Below, one piece after another: positions 8,144-16,438 of a DNA stretch of 45,788 nucleotides; within the stretch, counting starts at the first letter, position 1, and every line of letters starts with the position of its first letter. Location: positions 1 through 45,788 of the forward strand of contig JBEBHJ010000023.1 in NCBI GenBank assembly GCA_040081075.1, in the 5' to 3' direction. A program made the position numbers and the translations under genes. The notes under the pieces were generated by a model. That model was not told the DNA's origin and searched no databases. It saw only the letters and a program-made list of their open reading frames with translations. The DNA is from JANJUB01 sp040081075. Lineage in GTDB: Bacteria > Armatimonadota > Fimbriimonadia > Fimbriimonadales > Fimbriimonadaceae.

Positions 8144-9124
8144 ATGCACGTCAACGTCATCGGAGCCGGGAGTTGGGGAACCTCTATTGCTCTGCTTCTA
8201 GGCCGGAACGGGCATGATGTGACGCTTTACGGCTTGCCGGATGAGAACTTGTTCTCGACGATTTCCCTCCGCGAGAATATGCAATACCTCCCGGGCTTTG
8301 TCCTTCCCGAAACGGTCACGATCACCGCCGACGAAGAATCCCTCCCGGAAGCTGACTTTTGGGTCATTGCGGTTCCTTCGCAGGCGGTCAAGGGAGTGAG
8401 CCAGATGATTGCCGGGCGACAAGCCCAAGCGGTTGCCCTGATTGCTTCCAAAGGACTAGCGCTGGGGGCAGAACTTCTGGGCGATGTCGTGGCTCAATTT
8501 TTGCCACAAGAAAATGTCGGTGCCCTCAGTGGTCCCAATCTCGCCATCGAAATTGCGCGTGGGATTCCTACGGCTTCGGTGTGTGCCTATCAAAACGAGG
8601 ACACCGCCAACTTTGTAAGAGGGGCCTTTATGTGCGGCTCCTTCCGAGTGTACACCTCAACCGACTTGATTGGCGTTGAACTAGCAGGAGCCCTCAAGAA
8701 CGTGATGGCCATCGCAGCTGGAATAAGCGACGGACTGGGGTTTGGCGACAACACCAAGGGGGCGCTGCTTGCCCGGGGGCTTAACGAGATGTCAAAGCTG
8801 GGAGTCGCGTTGGGCGGTCGGCTTGAAACCTTCATGGGAATCGCGGGTGTGGGCGACCTGTTCGCTACCGCCGCAAGCAAGCTCAGCCGCAACTATCGCG
8901 TGGGATATGCCCTGGGGCAAGGTCGGGCGCTCAAAGACGCTCTCGAAGAGATCGGTCAGGTGGCCGAAGGTGTTCCTACGAGTGAGGCCGCCCTTATCCT
9001 TGCAAGAAGGCACCAAATGGTGCTCCCAACATTTGAAGCAGTCGATAATACGCTCAAAAGCCGGATCCGACCGTCTGAAGCGGTGGCGCTCCTCATGGAG
9101 CGCTCACCAAAATCGGAATCCTAG
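8144..9124 (+). CDS. gpsA: Glycerol-3-phosphate dehydrogenase [NAD(P)+]
   Basis: A 326-residue cytoplasmic enzyme that reduces dihydroxyacetone phosphate to sn-glycerol 3-phosphate, the backbone of phospholipids. The N-terminal dinucleotide motif is GAGSWGTSIALLLGRNGHDV. LSGPNLAIEIARGIPTASV follows, then the catalytic and substrate region with the conserved lysine in AGALKNVMAIAAG and the GLGFGDNTKGALLARGLNEM block, and AGVGDLFATAASKLSRNYRVG, all diagnostic of GpsA. Length is normal. It lies 12 bp after the FecE-like ATPase gene but also has its own TAGAAT (8132-8137) 6 nt before the ATG, so an internal leaderless promoter is possible. Its stop codon shares the self-complementary CTAG at 9121-9124 with the stop of the convergent small gene. 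Confidence 0.95.
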   Translation: MHVNVIGAGSWGTSIALLLGRNGHDVTLYGLPDENLFSTISLRENMQYLPGFVLPETVTITADEESLPEADFWVIAVPSQAVKGVSQMIAGRQAQAVALIASKGLALGAELLGDVVAQFLPQENVGALSGPNLAIEIARGIPTASVCAYQNEDTANFVRGAFMCGSFRVYTSTDLIGVELAGALKNVMAIAAGISDGLGFGDNTKGALLARGLNEMSKLGVALGGRLETFMGIAGVGDLFATAASKLSRNYRVGYALGQGRALKDALEEIGQVAEGVPTSEAALILARRHQMVLPTFEAVDNTLKSRIRPSEAVALLMERSPKSES

Positions 9125-9435
9125 CCGGAGCTTGTTCCGGCAGCAGTTGGACCACGGCGATCAAATGGAACTTCGTTATTGCCGCCAGCTCCTGATTGAC
9201 CAGCAGCGGTTGGTCCAGCTTGTGGGCCACCAGCGGCGCCGCCAGCGTTCTTGCCACCACCGAGTCCATTAACCATTGGAACCTCGGCATTCTTAATCAC
9301 GGGAGGTGAGAGATCAACCTTTGTGGGCATAGCAGCCGCCTTCGGGGCGGGGCGAGTTCCATAGGCAACTCCCACTCCAATAAGCCCGAAAACGATCGAA
9401 ACTACCGCGATGATCAAATCATTTTGATTTTTCAT
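9121..9435 (-). CDS. Small single-pass membrane protein with Gly/Ala/Pro-rich tail
   Basis: A 104-residue protein of unknown function. After MKNQND it has one hydrophobic segment (about residues 7-25, LIIAVVSIVFGLIGVGVAYG). The remaining 75 residues are low in complexity: Pro-Ala-Lys first, then Gly/Ala/Asn-rich with GGGKNAGGAAGG near residue 60. The tail is probably disordered and extracytoplasmic. It lies 30 bp downstream of purH on the same strand and is likely cotranscribed with it. A GGTG lies about 6 nt before the ATG as a weak ribosome site. Codon use looks like its neighbours. The convergent gpsA shares its stop codon bases, so both reading frames end at one palindromic CTAG. No family recognised. 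Confidence 0.65.
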   Translation of the reverse strand: MKNQNDLIIAVVSIVFGLIGVGVAYGTRPAPKAAAMPTKVDLSPPVIKNAEVPMVNGLGGGKNAGGAAGGPQAGPTAAGQSGAGGNNEVPFDRRGPTAAGTSSG

Positions 9436-9465
9436 TTAGACACCAGTTGAGACTTTACCAGACAC

Positions 9466-10992
9466 CTAATGCAAAAAGTGCCTAACACCTGTAAAGACCA
9501 TTGAAATTTCAAGTTCGTTCGCCGCATCAATAACTTCTTGATCCTTTTTGCTACCGCCAGGCTGGATAATCGCCTTAATTCCAGCACGGGCCGCGGTTTC
9601 GATACTATCAGGGAACGGAAAGAAGGCATCGCTCGCCAAAACTGCGCCTCTCGCGGCGTCCCCGGCTTGCTCAAGCGATAGACGTACGGATTGAACCCTG
9701 TTCATTTGGCCCGCGCCAACACCCAGCATCCGATTGGGGCTTCCCACAACAATCGCATTTGACTTAACGTGAGGAATGATTGCCCACTGTAGTTTCAGGG
9801 CTTCGACTTGATCCGGTGTTGGTGATAAGTTAGTTACAACCCTCCATTCGCGATCCGGATCTTCGTCGGATGGCTGAACGATTGCCCCTCCCCGCACGGT
9901 TTTCAAGGTCATGTAAGAAGATTTTGGCGCGAGTTCGGCCTCGAGAAGGCGGACATCTTGCCCCCAGCCTGCGCGCTCTTTGAAAATTTGTAGGGCCCCT
10001 TCATCGAAGGCCGGGGCAATGACCACTTCAAGAAAGTTTCCCTTTGCCGTCATCGCCTCCGCTGTCTCGTTCGTTATGGGCATGTTGAACGCCGCAATCC
10101 CGCCGAAGGCAGAAATCGGGTCACTGGCGCGAGCCAACTCGTAGCTGTCTGCCAATGTCCGGCCAATGGCGACACCACATGGCGTCGTGTGTTTAATGAT
10201 TGCGCAGGCGCCGCTCGGGAGGTCGCTTACCAACTCCCATGCTCCATTCGCATCGTTGATGTTATTGAAACTTAGTTCCTTGCCCCAAAGCTGGTTAGCG
10301 TATGGCAAACCTAAGCGCAGCAGCGGATCACGAAAGAGCGCGCCGGGTTGATGCGGGTTTTCTCCATACCGGAACTCTTGAGCTCGCCGTAGGCCCATGG
10401 TGAGTTCACTTGGAAACTGCGAATCCCCACTTGCCTGAGACAAGTATCGGGAGATGATCGAGTCGTAGTAGGCCGTGTGCCGATACGCCTTGGCCGCCAG
10501 CCTGACTCGATCAATTGCGCCGGTTTGGAGGGATTCCAGCACCGAATTGTAGTCGAGAGGGTCAATAACAACGGTCACATTCGCATGGTTTTTCGCAGCG
10601 GCTCGAATCATCGCCGGGCCACCGATATCGATTGATTCGATGGCCTCTTCTATTGAGTGCTTGCCGGAAACCGTTTGTTCAAACGCGTACAGGTTCACGC
10701 AAAGCAAGTCGAACGGTTCGATACCGGCGGAGGCCATCTGGTCTCGATGAGACTCTTGGCGGACATCACCAAGAAGACCACCATGAACGTTTGGATGAAG
10801 TGTTTTGATCCGCCCATCCATCATTTCAGGGAATCCGGTTACGTCGGCCACATCTTGAACAGTCAGCCCAGATTCACGCAAGAGTTTTGCGGTACCACCG
10901 GTGCTTATCAGCCTATAACCAAGATCACATAGGCCCTTGGCGAAGTCGACCAAACCGGTCTTATCGGTAACGCTGAGGAGGGCGCGCGGCAC
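9466..10992 (-). CDS. purH: Bifunctional AICAR formyltransferase/IMP cyclohydrolase
   Basis: A 508-residue cytoplasmic enzyme for the last two steps of IMP synthesis: formylation of AICAR by 10-formyltetrahydrofolate, then ring closure. The N-terminal cyclohydrolase domain (about 1-190) has LLSVTDKTGLVDFAKGL, ISTGGTAKLL and GRIKTLHPNVHGGLLG. The transformylase domain has KHTTPCGVAIG (about residues 243-253, the catalytic Lys-His pair), GVGAGQMNRVQS, LASDAFFPFPDSIE and the terminal QPGGS and GVRHFLH motifs. All key motifs are present and length is normal. The GTG start follows the TAG of the upstream gene with no spacer and no visible ribosome site, so translation most likely depends on reinitiation. 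No other purine gene lies near it. Confidence 0.97.
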   Translation of the reverse strand: MPRALLSVTDKTGLVDFAKGLCDLGYRLISTGGTAKLLRESGLTVQDVADVTGFPEMMDGRIKTLHPNVHGGLLGDVRQESHRDQMASAGIEPFDLLCVNLYAFEQTVSGKHSIEEAIESIDIGGPAMIRAAAKNHANVTVVIDPLDYNSVLESLQTGAIDRVRLAAKAYRHTAYYDSIISRYLSQASGDSQFPSELTMGLRRAQEFRYGENPHQPGALFRDPLLRLGLPYANQLWGKELSFNNINDANGAWELVSDLPSGACAIIKHTTPCGVAIGRTLADSYELARASDPISAFGGIAAFNMPITNETAEAMTAKGNFLEVVIAPAFDEGALQIFKERAGWGQDVRLLEAELAPKSSYMTLKTVRGGAIVQPSDEDPDREWRVVTNLSPTPDQVEALKLQWAIIPHVKSNAIVVGSPNRMLGVGAGQMNRVQSVRLSLEQAGDAARGAVLASDAFFPFPDSIETAARAGIKAIIQPGGSKKDQEVIDAANELEISMVFTGVRHFLH

Positions 10993-12609
10993 CTATCCGC
11001 CTCCCGTGGACCCCGTATCCGTTTTGGGCGGGGGATCCGCGACTTTCGAATCGTCGGCGGGAGGTTCTAAGACTTTCACTTCAACTCGAATCGACTTGCG
11101 CGTGGTCTTGCCATTTGCGTCTTCGACGATGAGTTCGAATGTCTCCGTTTTAAAGATGTCTTGCTCAATTTGCCCGGAGTCACTTTGAAGTGTGGTGACG
11201 TTCGAGCCGACCCGTAGATCAATTCGGTTTGCCCCCTTAACCCTCCACTTCACCGTCACCTTTGCGATCACCGGATCGACTGGATTTGGTGTGACTTCAA
11301 AAGATTGAATTTCGACCTTTTGGAGGTCTTCCACTTCCAAACTGAGCCAACGGCTTTCGACGCGTTGGGTTCCTTCCGAGCCATCATTTTTTGCTTCCAG
11401 CTTCACCCGATACGTGCCAGGCTCTACCGGGGCTTGGACGGTCTCGCTTCGCTTGGATGAATCCACGATCAGGCTCTTAAAGATGTCCTTGTCTCGATAG
11501 ACAATAACGGTTGTTGTGACATTGGTTCCGGTTACGTGATAGCGAACGTCAAATTGTCCACCTGGTTCAACCCGTCGTTTCGTTGTACTGAAGCTCTCAA
11601 TCACGGGCTTTTCGATCTTCACCGGTTCGCTTACAGTGAGGGACACCGCCATCGGCGCACTTTGCTTGGAGTCGACGATCGCAATCGCCTCAAACTGGCC
11701 TGATTCGCGTGCAGGGAACTCTTGCGAGCCGCTAGGAGGGCCGGCCGTAACGACATCGCGGTTATTAAAGCGAATTCGAACCGATTTTGCATTCGCCGAC
11801 TGCCAAGTAAGCTTCACTATTTCACCCACTTTGACCTCGGTTTGATCGAGTTGTAAGACTTCCATGGTGGGCGGCTTAGGCGCAAAATTCAGCCAACCAA
11901 ACACCAGGAGAACAAAGGCGATGAGAACGGCAAAGGTTCCGGGGCTCACGACCGGTTTGTGTTCCAACTGCCCCTGAGTTCCGCAGCTAACGGTCGGGTA
12001 GTTGATGCTCCGGGCGTTAATCGAAAACCCATAGAGCTTAGAACCCGCGATCGGTCTGGATTTTATCGGGGTGGTGATTACTTCAATGTCTCGTTGTTGT
12101 CCAGCCCCCACTGTGAGGGTTTCAGCTTCGAAATCATATCCAAGTTCGTCTTCGGGGTCGCTACCGAAAAACTGCAATTCATGTTCGCAATTCCCGAGGT
12201 TCACAATCGAGACTTCGAAAATATTGTCGCGGACCATCGGGCCGTACGCTCCACGTTTGGGCAACAGGTCCATCGAAACATGGTGGAACGCATTGAGTAG
12301 CAGCTGGGAAGTGATCATTTGCGAATCTCCCGATTCAAGGCTTCGCACTCGCAAGGTAAAAGGATATGCGGCGGCAAGATTGTCAGCCGTCCGCGGGGGC
12401 TTAAAGACGACTTGCAATGTTCCATTTTGGCCAGGCGGCAGGCTAAATGAAGGAACTGGCAGCGCAACCCAGTCGGAGTCTAGCCCCGAAACTTCCAACT
12501 CGAACTGATCAACTTCTGGGCCGGCATTCGTGACGTGCACCGACAAAATCGCGCTTTCGCCCGGGTCAACCGAAACTTGTTCCGTATCAAGTCGTACGCT
12601 GAAGCTCAC
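10993..12609 (-). CDS. One-pass membrane protein with beta-sandwich (NEW3/Ig-like) domains
   Basis: A 538-residue protein of unknown role. There is no signal peptide; the first 210 residues look like two beta-sandwich domains of the NPCBM-associated NEW3 type (VDPGESAILSVHVTNAGPEV near residue 14, with SDWVALPVPSFSLPPGQNGT further on). One transmembrane segment follows at about 228-246 (FAVLIAFVLLVFGWLNFA). About 290 residues then form Ig-like repeats starting near PTMEVLQLDQTEVKVGEIV, with internally similar segments near 340 and 435 (VIESFSTTKRRVEPGGQFDV and VEIQSFEVTPNPVD). The C-terminus is a Pro/Asp/Gly-rich tail. Topology is probably N-inside, C-outside. The GTG start at 12609 has TATCAT (12623-12618) 8 nt before it. 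purH follows directly after its stop, which suggests one transcript although no shared function is obvious. Confidence 0.75.
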   Translation of the reverse strand: MSFSVRLDTEQVSVDPGESAILSVHVTNAGPEVDQFELEVSGLDSDWVALPVPSFSLPPGQNGTLQVVFKPPRTADNLAAAYPFTLRVRSLESGDSQMITSQLLLNAFHHVSMDLLPKRGAYGPMVRDNIFEVSIVNLGNCEHELQFFGSDPEDELGYDFEAETLTVGAGQQRDIEVITTPIKSRPIAGSKLYGFSINARSINYPTVSCGTQGQLEHKPVVSPGTFAVLIAFVLLVFGWLNFAPKPPTMEVLQLDQTEVKVGEIVKLTWQSANAKSVRIRFNNRDVVTAGPPSGSQEFPARESGQFEAIAIVDSKQSAPMAVSLTVSEPVKIEKPVIESFSTTKRRVEPGGQFDVRYHVTGTNVTTTVIVYRDKDIFKSLIVDSSKRSETVQAPVEPGTYRVKLEAKNDGSEGTQRVESRWLSLEVEDLQKVEIQSFEVTPNPVDPVIAKVTVKWRVKGANRIDLRVGSNVTTLQSDSGQIEQDIFKTETFELIVEDANGKTTRKSIRVEVKVLEPPADDSKVADPPPKTDTGSTGGG

Positions 12610-12617
12610 TTGCGAAG

Positions 12618-12654
12618 ATGATACCGGTTTCTGTCAGCCTCAAGGCGGTAAACT
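12618..12654. promoter_or_regulatory. Divergent promoter region with two -10-like elements
   Basis: The 51 bp between two divergent genes hold TATCAT on the minus strand (12623-12618), 8 nt before the GTG at 12609, and TAAACT on the plus strand (12649-12654), 6 nt before the ATG at 12661. Neither gene has a Shine-Dalgarno in this space. The arrangement fits two leaderless transcripts starting at or next to the start codons. No convincing -35 hexamer is visible for either. Confidence 0.4.
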
Positions 12655-12660
12655 GAACCT

Positions 12661-12993
12661 ATGAGCAAGTGGCGAGAAGGCCAAAAGGTGCGAATTGTGA
12701 CGCGAGCCGTTACCGATGAGGACAAGCGATTAAACCGCTATTTTGAGCACATGAGTGGTCTGACTGGAACCATACAGAACATCTTTGCCGAAGATCAAAT
12801 CGCAATAAAGTGTGACTTGGACTCGCTGAGCAAAATCTCATCTGACGTTCACAAGAACGCAACGAAGAGGATGCAAGAAAAATTCGTAAGCGGAGTTGGA
12901 GAGGAACAGCGAAAGCTACTTACTTCCGAAGAGCTGAACTTCATTCCAAACTTTGACTTGTTGGTACGGAGCGAAGATCTGGAGACGGTGTGA
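12661..12993 (+). CDS. Small KOW/SH3-barrel-like protein
   Basis: A 110-residue soluble, charged protein. Residues 1-55 read like a KOW or SH3-type barrel as in ribosomal or transcript-associated proteins: WREGQKVRIVTR near the start, then SGLTGTIQNIFAEDQIAIKC. A linker with many Lys and Ser residues and a C-terminal FIPNFDLLVRSEDLE strand follow. It might bind RNA or a partner protein, but I do not recognise a named family. It is the first gene of a run in which each stop overlaps the next start (GTGA at 12990-12993 with hisC), so it is coexpressed with amino-acid biosynthesis genes. TAAACT lies 6 nt before its ATG. Confidence is high that it is coding and low as to its function. Confidence 0.7.
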   Translation: MSKWREGQKVRIVTRAVTDEDKRLNRYFEHMSGLTGTIQNIFAEDQIAIKCDLDSLSKISSDVHKNATKRMQEKFVSGVGEEQRKLLTSEELNFIPNFDLLVRSEDLETV

Positions 12994-14087
12994 ACTCCTC
13001 GATTCGGCGTAACATCCTCGAAATGCATCCTTATCAACCGGGCAAGCCGGTTTCCGAAGTTCAGAGAGAACTCGGGCTCACAAACATCGTTAAGCTAGCG
13101 AGCAACGAAAACCCACTTGGTCCGGCTCGCCGCGCCATCGAGGCCGTTCGTGAAGCCGCTGATCAGATGCATTCCTATCCGGACGGCTCCGCATTTGAGC
13201 TTAAGCGTGCCATTTCGGGCCGATTCGGAGTAGATGTTGCCAACATTATCGTCGGCAACGGAAGTGACAACCTCATCCATCTACTAGGGCTCGTTTTCCT
13301 TGGTTCGCCGGACGATGAAGTGATCGTCGGCGATCCTTCGTTCATCCGGTACGACGCGACGGCAAATTTAGCTCCCTGCAACCTCATCCGGGTTCCATTG
13401 GACGGGACCTTCACTCATGATTTGACGGCGATGCGGGCGGCTGTAACCGAGAATACAAAGCTGATTTTCATCGCAAACCCCAATAATCCGACGGGAACCA
13501 TCGTGCGAGCACCGGAGCTCTCAGACTTTCTTAGCGACCTGCCCGAGCAGGTTTACGTTGTATTAGATGAAGCGTATTTCGAGTTTGCCGAAGACGTCAC
13601 TGGCTACCCAAAATCAACGGATTTCCTAAGAAATGGACATCGCATTATTGGGCTGCGCACCTTCAGCAAAACCTATGGCTTGGCCGGCATCCGAATTGGC
13701 TATGGATTCGCACCAATCGAAATCGTGGACGCGATTGATCGCGTGCGCGAGCCGTTTGGAGTGAACAGCCTGGCGATGGCGGCAGCGCGTGGTGCTCTTG
13801 ACGATTCAGAGCACATTCAAGCGACCGTAAGAAATAACGCTCGGGGCATTGAGCGGGTGACGAAGATGCTTGAGCGCGTAGGGGCAACTGTTTGCGAAAG
13901 TTACGCCAACTTTGTATTTGCTGACCTGGGAGAGCCCTGCGCTCCCTTGGTCTCAAAGTTGCTTCAAAAGGGGATCATCATCCGCGGAGGGGGGATCTTT
14001 GGGACGCCAAATTGCGTTCGAATCAGCATTGGAACCGACGCTGAGCATGATCGTTTGGAAGCTGCTCTGAGCGAGGTGGCCGGTTGA
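12990..14087 (+). CDS. hisC: Histidinol-phosphate aminotransferase
   Basis: A 365-residue fold-type I PLP aminotransferase. It converts imidazole-acetol phosphate to histidinol phosphate with glutamate as donor; many HisC enzymes also act on aromatic keto acids. Seen motifs: HPYQPGKPVSEVQRELG and KLASNENPLGPA at the N-terminus, ANPNNPTGTIV, VLDEAYFEFA, and the PLP lysine K227 in TFSKTYGLAGIRIGYG, then GGIFGTPNCVRISIGT near the end. Length is typical. The GTG start overlaps the upstream stop by 4 bases, and the stop overlaps the next start (TTGA at 14084-14087). The next gene is DAHP synthase, the first enzyme of aromatic biosynthesis, so this HisC may serve aromatic transamination as well as, or instead of, histidine synthesis. 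No other his gene is near. Confidence 0.92.
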   Translation: MNSSIRRNILEMHPYQPGKPVSEVQRELGLTNIVKLASNENPLGPARRAIEAVREAADQMHSYPDGSAFELKRAISGRFGVDVANIIVGNGSDNLIHLLGLVFLGSPDDEVIVGDPSFIRYDATANLAPCNLIRVPLDGTFTHDLTAMRAAVTENTKLIFIANPNNPTGTIVRAPELSDFLSDLPEQVYVVLDEAYFEFAEDVTGYPKSTDFLRNGHRIIGLRTFSKTYGLAGIRIGYGFAPIEIVDAIDRVREPFGVNSLAMAAARGALDDSEHIQATVRNNARGIERVTKMLERVGATVCESYANFVFADLGEPCAPLVSKLLQKGIIIRGGGIFGTPNCVRISIGTDAEHDRLEAALSEVAG

Positions 14088-15118
14088 TCGTCATTCTTAA
14101 GGCAGAAGTAGAGCGAGCAGACACTGAGGCTCTCGTCTTGGAGTTACAAGCCGAAGGGTTCTCCACTTCTCTCGTTCAGACCGGCGAAAAGCTGCTCATC
14201 GATGCGATCGGAGTTCCGACTCACTTGGTTGTCGGCATTGCTAAACGAATCAAGGCCAACCCGCTCGTTGCTGATGTGGTTGACATTGGCTCCCCGCTCA
14301 AGTTGGTGGCGGGAACTTCCACGAAACCGGTCTTAGTCGGGAAGATCGCGATCGGAGGTAAGGAAGTGGTCGTCATGGCGGGCCCTTGCACGGTCGAATC
14401 GGAAGATCAAATTCACTGCACAGCCAAGGCCGTTTCGGAGGCTGGGGCGACTTTCCTTCGAGGAGGCGCTTACAAGCCTTCTACCTCCCCGTACGGATTT
14501 CAAGGCTTGGGAATAGAGGCATTGCAATGGTTACGCGCGGCAGCCAACGCCAATGGGCTGAAGGTTATCACCGAAGTCATGGACCCTCGCCGAGTAGATG
14601 AGGTCTCCCAATATGCCGATGTTTTGCAACTTGGGTCACGCAATATGCAGAACTTTGACCTTCTAAAGGAAGTCGGGCGCACGCAAATCCCCGTCTTGCT
14701 CAAACGGGGGTTAGCCGCTAAACTATCGGAGTGGCTCCTCGCCGCGGAGTACATCGCCAACGAAGGCAATGAAAACATCATCCTTTGCGAACGCGGTATC
14801 CGCTGGTTTGACAGCTACACGCGCAACGTGCTCGATATCGCGGTTGTTCCCGCCATCAAAGCGCTGAGCCACCTTCCCGTAATTGTTGATCCATCTCATG
14901 CCGCGGGGCGGCGCGACTTGATTGGGCCGCTTTCGGCCGCCGCCGTCGCAGTCGGAGCCGATGGGTTGCTCATCGAAGTTCATCCGAACCCCGGCCAAGC
15001 AAAAAAAGATGGGGCCCAGAGTTTGACATTTGCCGAGTTTTCTGATGCCATGAATCAAATTGACACGGTCGCCAATGCGATTGGGCGGCCCCGACTTTTG
15101 CTCGTCGGAAGCCAATGA
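14084..15118 (+). CDS. aroF: 3-deoxy-7-phosphoheptulonate (DAHP) synthase, type I-beta
   Basis: A 344-residue cytoplasmic enzyme that condenses phosphoenolpyruvate and erythrose 4-phosphate, committing carbon to chorismate. The N-terminal 75 residues form the ferredoxin/ACT-like domain found in Thermotoga-type enzymes and used for feedback control. The barrel has VVMAGPCTVESEDQI, FLRGGAYKPSTSPYGFQGLG, LGSRNMQNF, PVLLKRGLAA, ERGIRWFD and VIVDPSHAAGRRD, with metal-binding Cys, His and Glu positions retained, and ends with IEVHPNPGQAKKDGAQSL. The TTG start at 14084 overlaps the hisC stop by 4 bases, and its TGA overlaps the ATG of the next gene by 4 bases. The regulatory domain suggests allosteric control by an aromatic end product, as in relatives of this subtype. 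Confidence 0.95.
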   Translation: MIVILKAEVERADTEALVLELQAEGFSTSLVQTGEKLLIDAIGVPTHLVVGIAKRIKANPLVADVVDIGSPLKLVAGTSTKPVLVGKIAIGGKEVVVMAGPCTVESEDQIHCTAKAVSEAGATFLRGGAYKPSTSPYGFQGLGIEALQWLRAAANANGLKVITEVMDPRRVDEVSQYADVLQLGSRNMQNFDLLKEVGRTQIPVLLKRGLAAKLSEWLLAAEYIANEGNENIILCERGIRWFDSYTRNVLDIAVVPAIKALSHLPVIVDPSHAAGRRDLIGPLSAAAVAVGADGLLIEVHPNPGQAKKDGAQSLTFAEFSDAMNQIDTVANAIGRPRLLLVGSQ

Positions 15119-16227
15119 AGATTCGAGCGGCGATTTTGCGAGGCGTGGGGCAGCCCTTTTCGGTTGAAGAGGTGGACTTGGCTGAGCCTCGGGCACATGA
15201 AGTCTTAGTCAAAGTTAAGGCCGTTGGAGTCTGCCATAGCGATTGGCACCTCGTAACCGGCGATACAAAGCATCCACTGCCGCTGGTGGCCGGGCATGAG
15301 GGGGCCGGTTTAGTCGAAGCGATCGGGCCGGGTACGACGCGCGTCAAACCTGGGGACCACGTAGCGCTCAACTGGGCACCCAACTGCGGTTCATGTTTTT
15401 ACTGCCAAAAGGGACGGCCCAGCTTATGCGATGCTTATGTTGGCCCAATTTGGGAGGGGACAATGATTGATGGAACGACGAGGCTTTCCCAAAACGGCGC
15501 GCCCCTTTATCACTATTCGGCACTTGCTTGTTTTGCTGAATACTGCGTTGTGCCTGAAGCCTGCTGCGTTCCGATGCCGCAAGTGGTTCCGTTTGAAGTC
15601 TCAGCCCTCATTGGATGCGCGGTGATGACGGGGGTGGGCAGCGTTTTGAATACCGCCCGAGTTGAAGAGGGAGCTTCAGTGGTTGTGATTGGCTGCGGAG
15701 GAGTCGGACTTTCCACAATCATGGGGGCAAAGCTTGCCGGAGCAGCTTCGATTCTGGCGATAGATGTTTGCGATTCTCGTCTGGCCGCAGCCTCTCGCCT
15801 TGGCGCCACCCAGTGTTTCAAGTCTCCGGAGGGATGCGAGGGAGCTTTGGAATTTGTTCACGCTCACACCACTGGAAGGGGTGGTGATTACGTTTTCGAG
15901 GCGGTGGGTAAGCCCGAGCTGCAGGAGCTGGCCCTAGCCGTAACTCGCCCAGGCGGCACCGTGGTGCTGAGCGGGCTATCTCCAAACGGGTCGGCAACGA
16001 ACTTGCCCGGCGCAACTTTGGTTCGCCAAGAAAAGACCGTCATGGGCTCCTATTACGGAACGGCGGACACGAGTCGCGACTTCCCCCTCTATGCGGAATA
16101 TTGGCAAGGTGGGAGTCTCCCCGTAGACCGATTGGTAAGCCATCGTTATCGCTTGGATCAGATCAACGATGCGTATGCTGACCTTCTGAACGGAGTCAGC
16201 ACACGTGGTGTAATCATTTTCGATTAA
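15115..16227 (+). CDS. Zinc-dependent alcohol dehydrogenase (MDR family)
   Basis: A 370-residue medium-chain dehydrogenase. Catalytic zinc ligands are visible in GVCHSDWHLVTG (Cys and nearby His) and GHEGAGLVEAIGPG. The structural zinc site has four Cys within CGSCFYCQKGRPSLC (residues about 91-105). The NAD domain motif is VVIGCGGVGLSTIMGAKLAG. The sequence resembles class III (S-hydroxymethyl-glutathione or other thiol-dependent formaldehyde) dehydrogenases and related long-type zinc ADHs more than shikimate or sorbitol enzymes. The substrate is unknown. The ATG overlaps the DAHP synthase stop (ATGA), so it is the last gene of this operon. A role in aromatic metabolism is possible from context only. 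The 3' end is followed by a new promoter within 10 bp. Confidence 0.9.
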   Translation: MKIRAAILRGVGQPFSVEEVDLAEPRAHEVLVKVKAVGVCHSDWHLVTGDTKHPLPLVAGHEGAGLVEAIGPGTTRVKPGDHVALNWAPNCGSCFYCQKGRPSLCDAYVGPIWEGTMIDGTTRLSQNGAPLYHYSALACFAEYCVVPEACCVPMPQVVPFEVSALIGCAVMTGVGSVLNTARVEEGASVVVIGCGGVGLSTIMGAKLAGAASILAIDVCDSRLAAASRLGATQCFKSPEGCEGALEFVHAHTTGRGGDYVFEAVGKPELQELALAVTRPGGTVVLSGLSPNGSATNLPGATLVRQEKTVMGSYYGTADTSRDFPLYAEYWQGGSLPVDRLVSHRYRLDQINDAYADLLNGVSTRGVIIFD

Positions 16228-16234
16228 GAAACGG

Positions 16235-16263
16235 TTGAATTTTTGAAATTCTTCCGCTAAAAT
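16235..16263 (+). promoter_or_regulatory. Sigma-70-like promoter of the 45-residue lipoprotein gene
   Basis: TTGAAT (16235-16240) and TAAAAT (16258-16263) are separated by exactly 17 bases. The predicted transcription start, about 7 bases after the -10, falls on or next to the ATG at 16271, so the transcript should have essentially no 5' leader. This is the best full promoter in the window. Confidence 0.6.
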
Positions 16264-16270
16264 AGGCGTG

Positions 16271-16408
16271 ATGAAAAAGTTGATTGCGCTTGCCCTCGTT
16301 GCTTTGGTAGTTGCTGGTTGCTCAAAGGGAGTTGAGGACAAATATAATCAGGGTCGCGATAAGCAAGAAGAAAAAGCGAACAAGATGATTGAAGATAGCG
16401 CTGAGTAA
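16271..16408 (+). CDS. Small lipoprotein of 45 residues
   Basis: A short gene with a clear lipoprotein signal: MKKLIALALVALVVAGCSKG, where VAGC is a good lipobox and cysteine 17 would be lipidated. The mature part is only about 29 residues, strongly charged and probably helical (KYNQGRDKQEEKANKMIEDS). It is likely anchored in a membrane by its acylated cysteine. The function is unknown; its size recalls small structural or stress lipoproteins such as entericidin, but I see no sequence match. It has a strong promoter with TAAAAT 7 nt before the ATG. The next gene starts 30 bp after its stop and could be cotranscribed. A second tiny lipoprotein gene lies at 26406-26564. Confidence 0.75.
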   Translation: MKKLIALALVALVVAGCSKGVEDKYNQGRDKQEEKANKMIEDSAE

Positions 16409-16438
16409 TTTGAAACGAATTGCTCGGAATAGGGTCTA

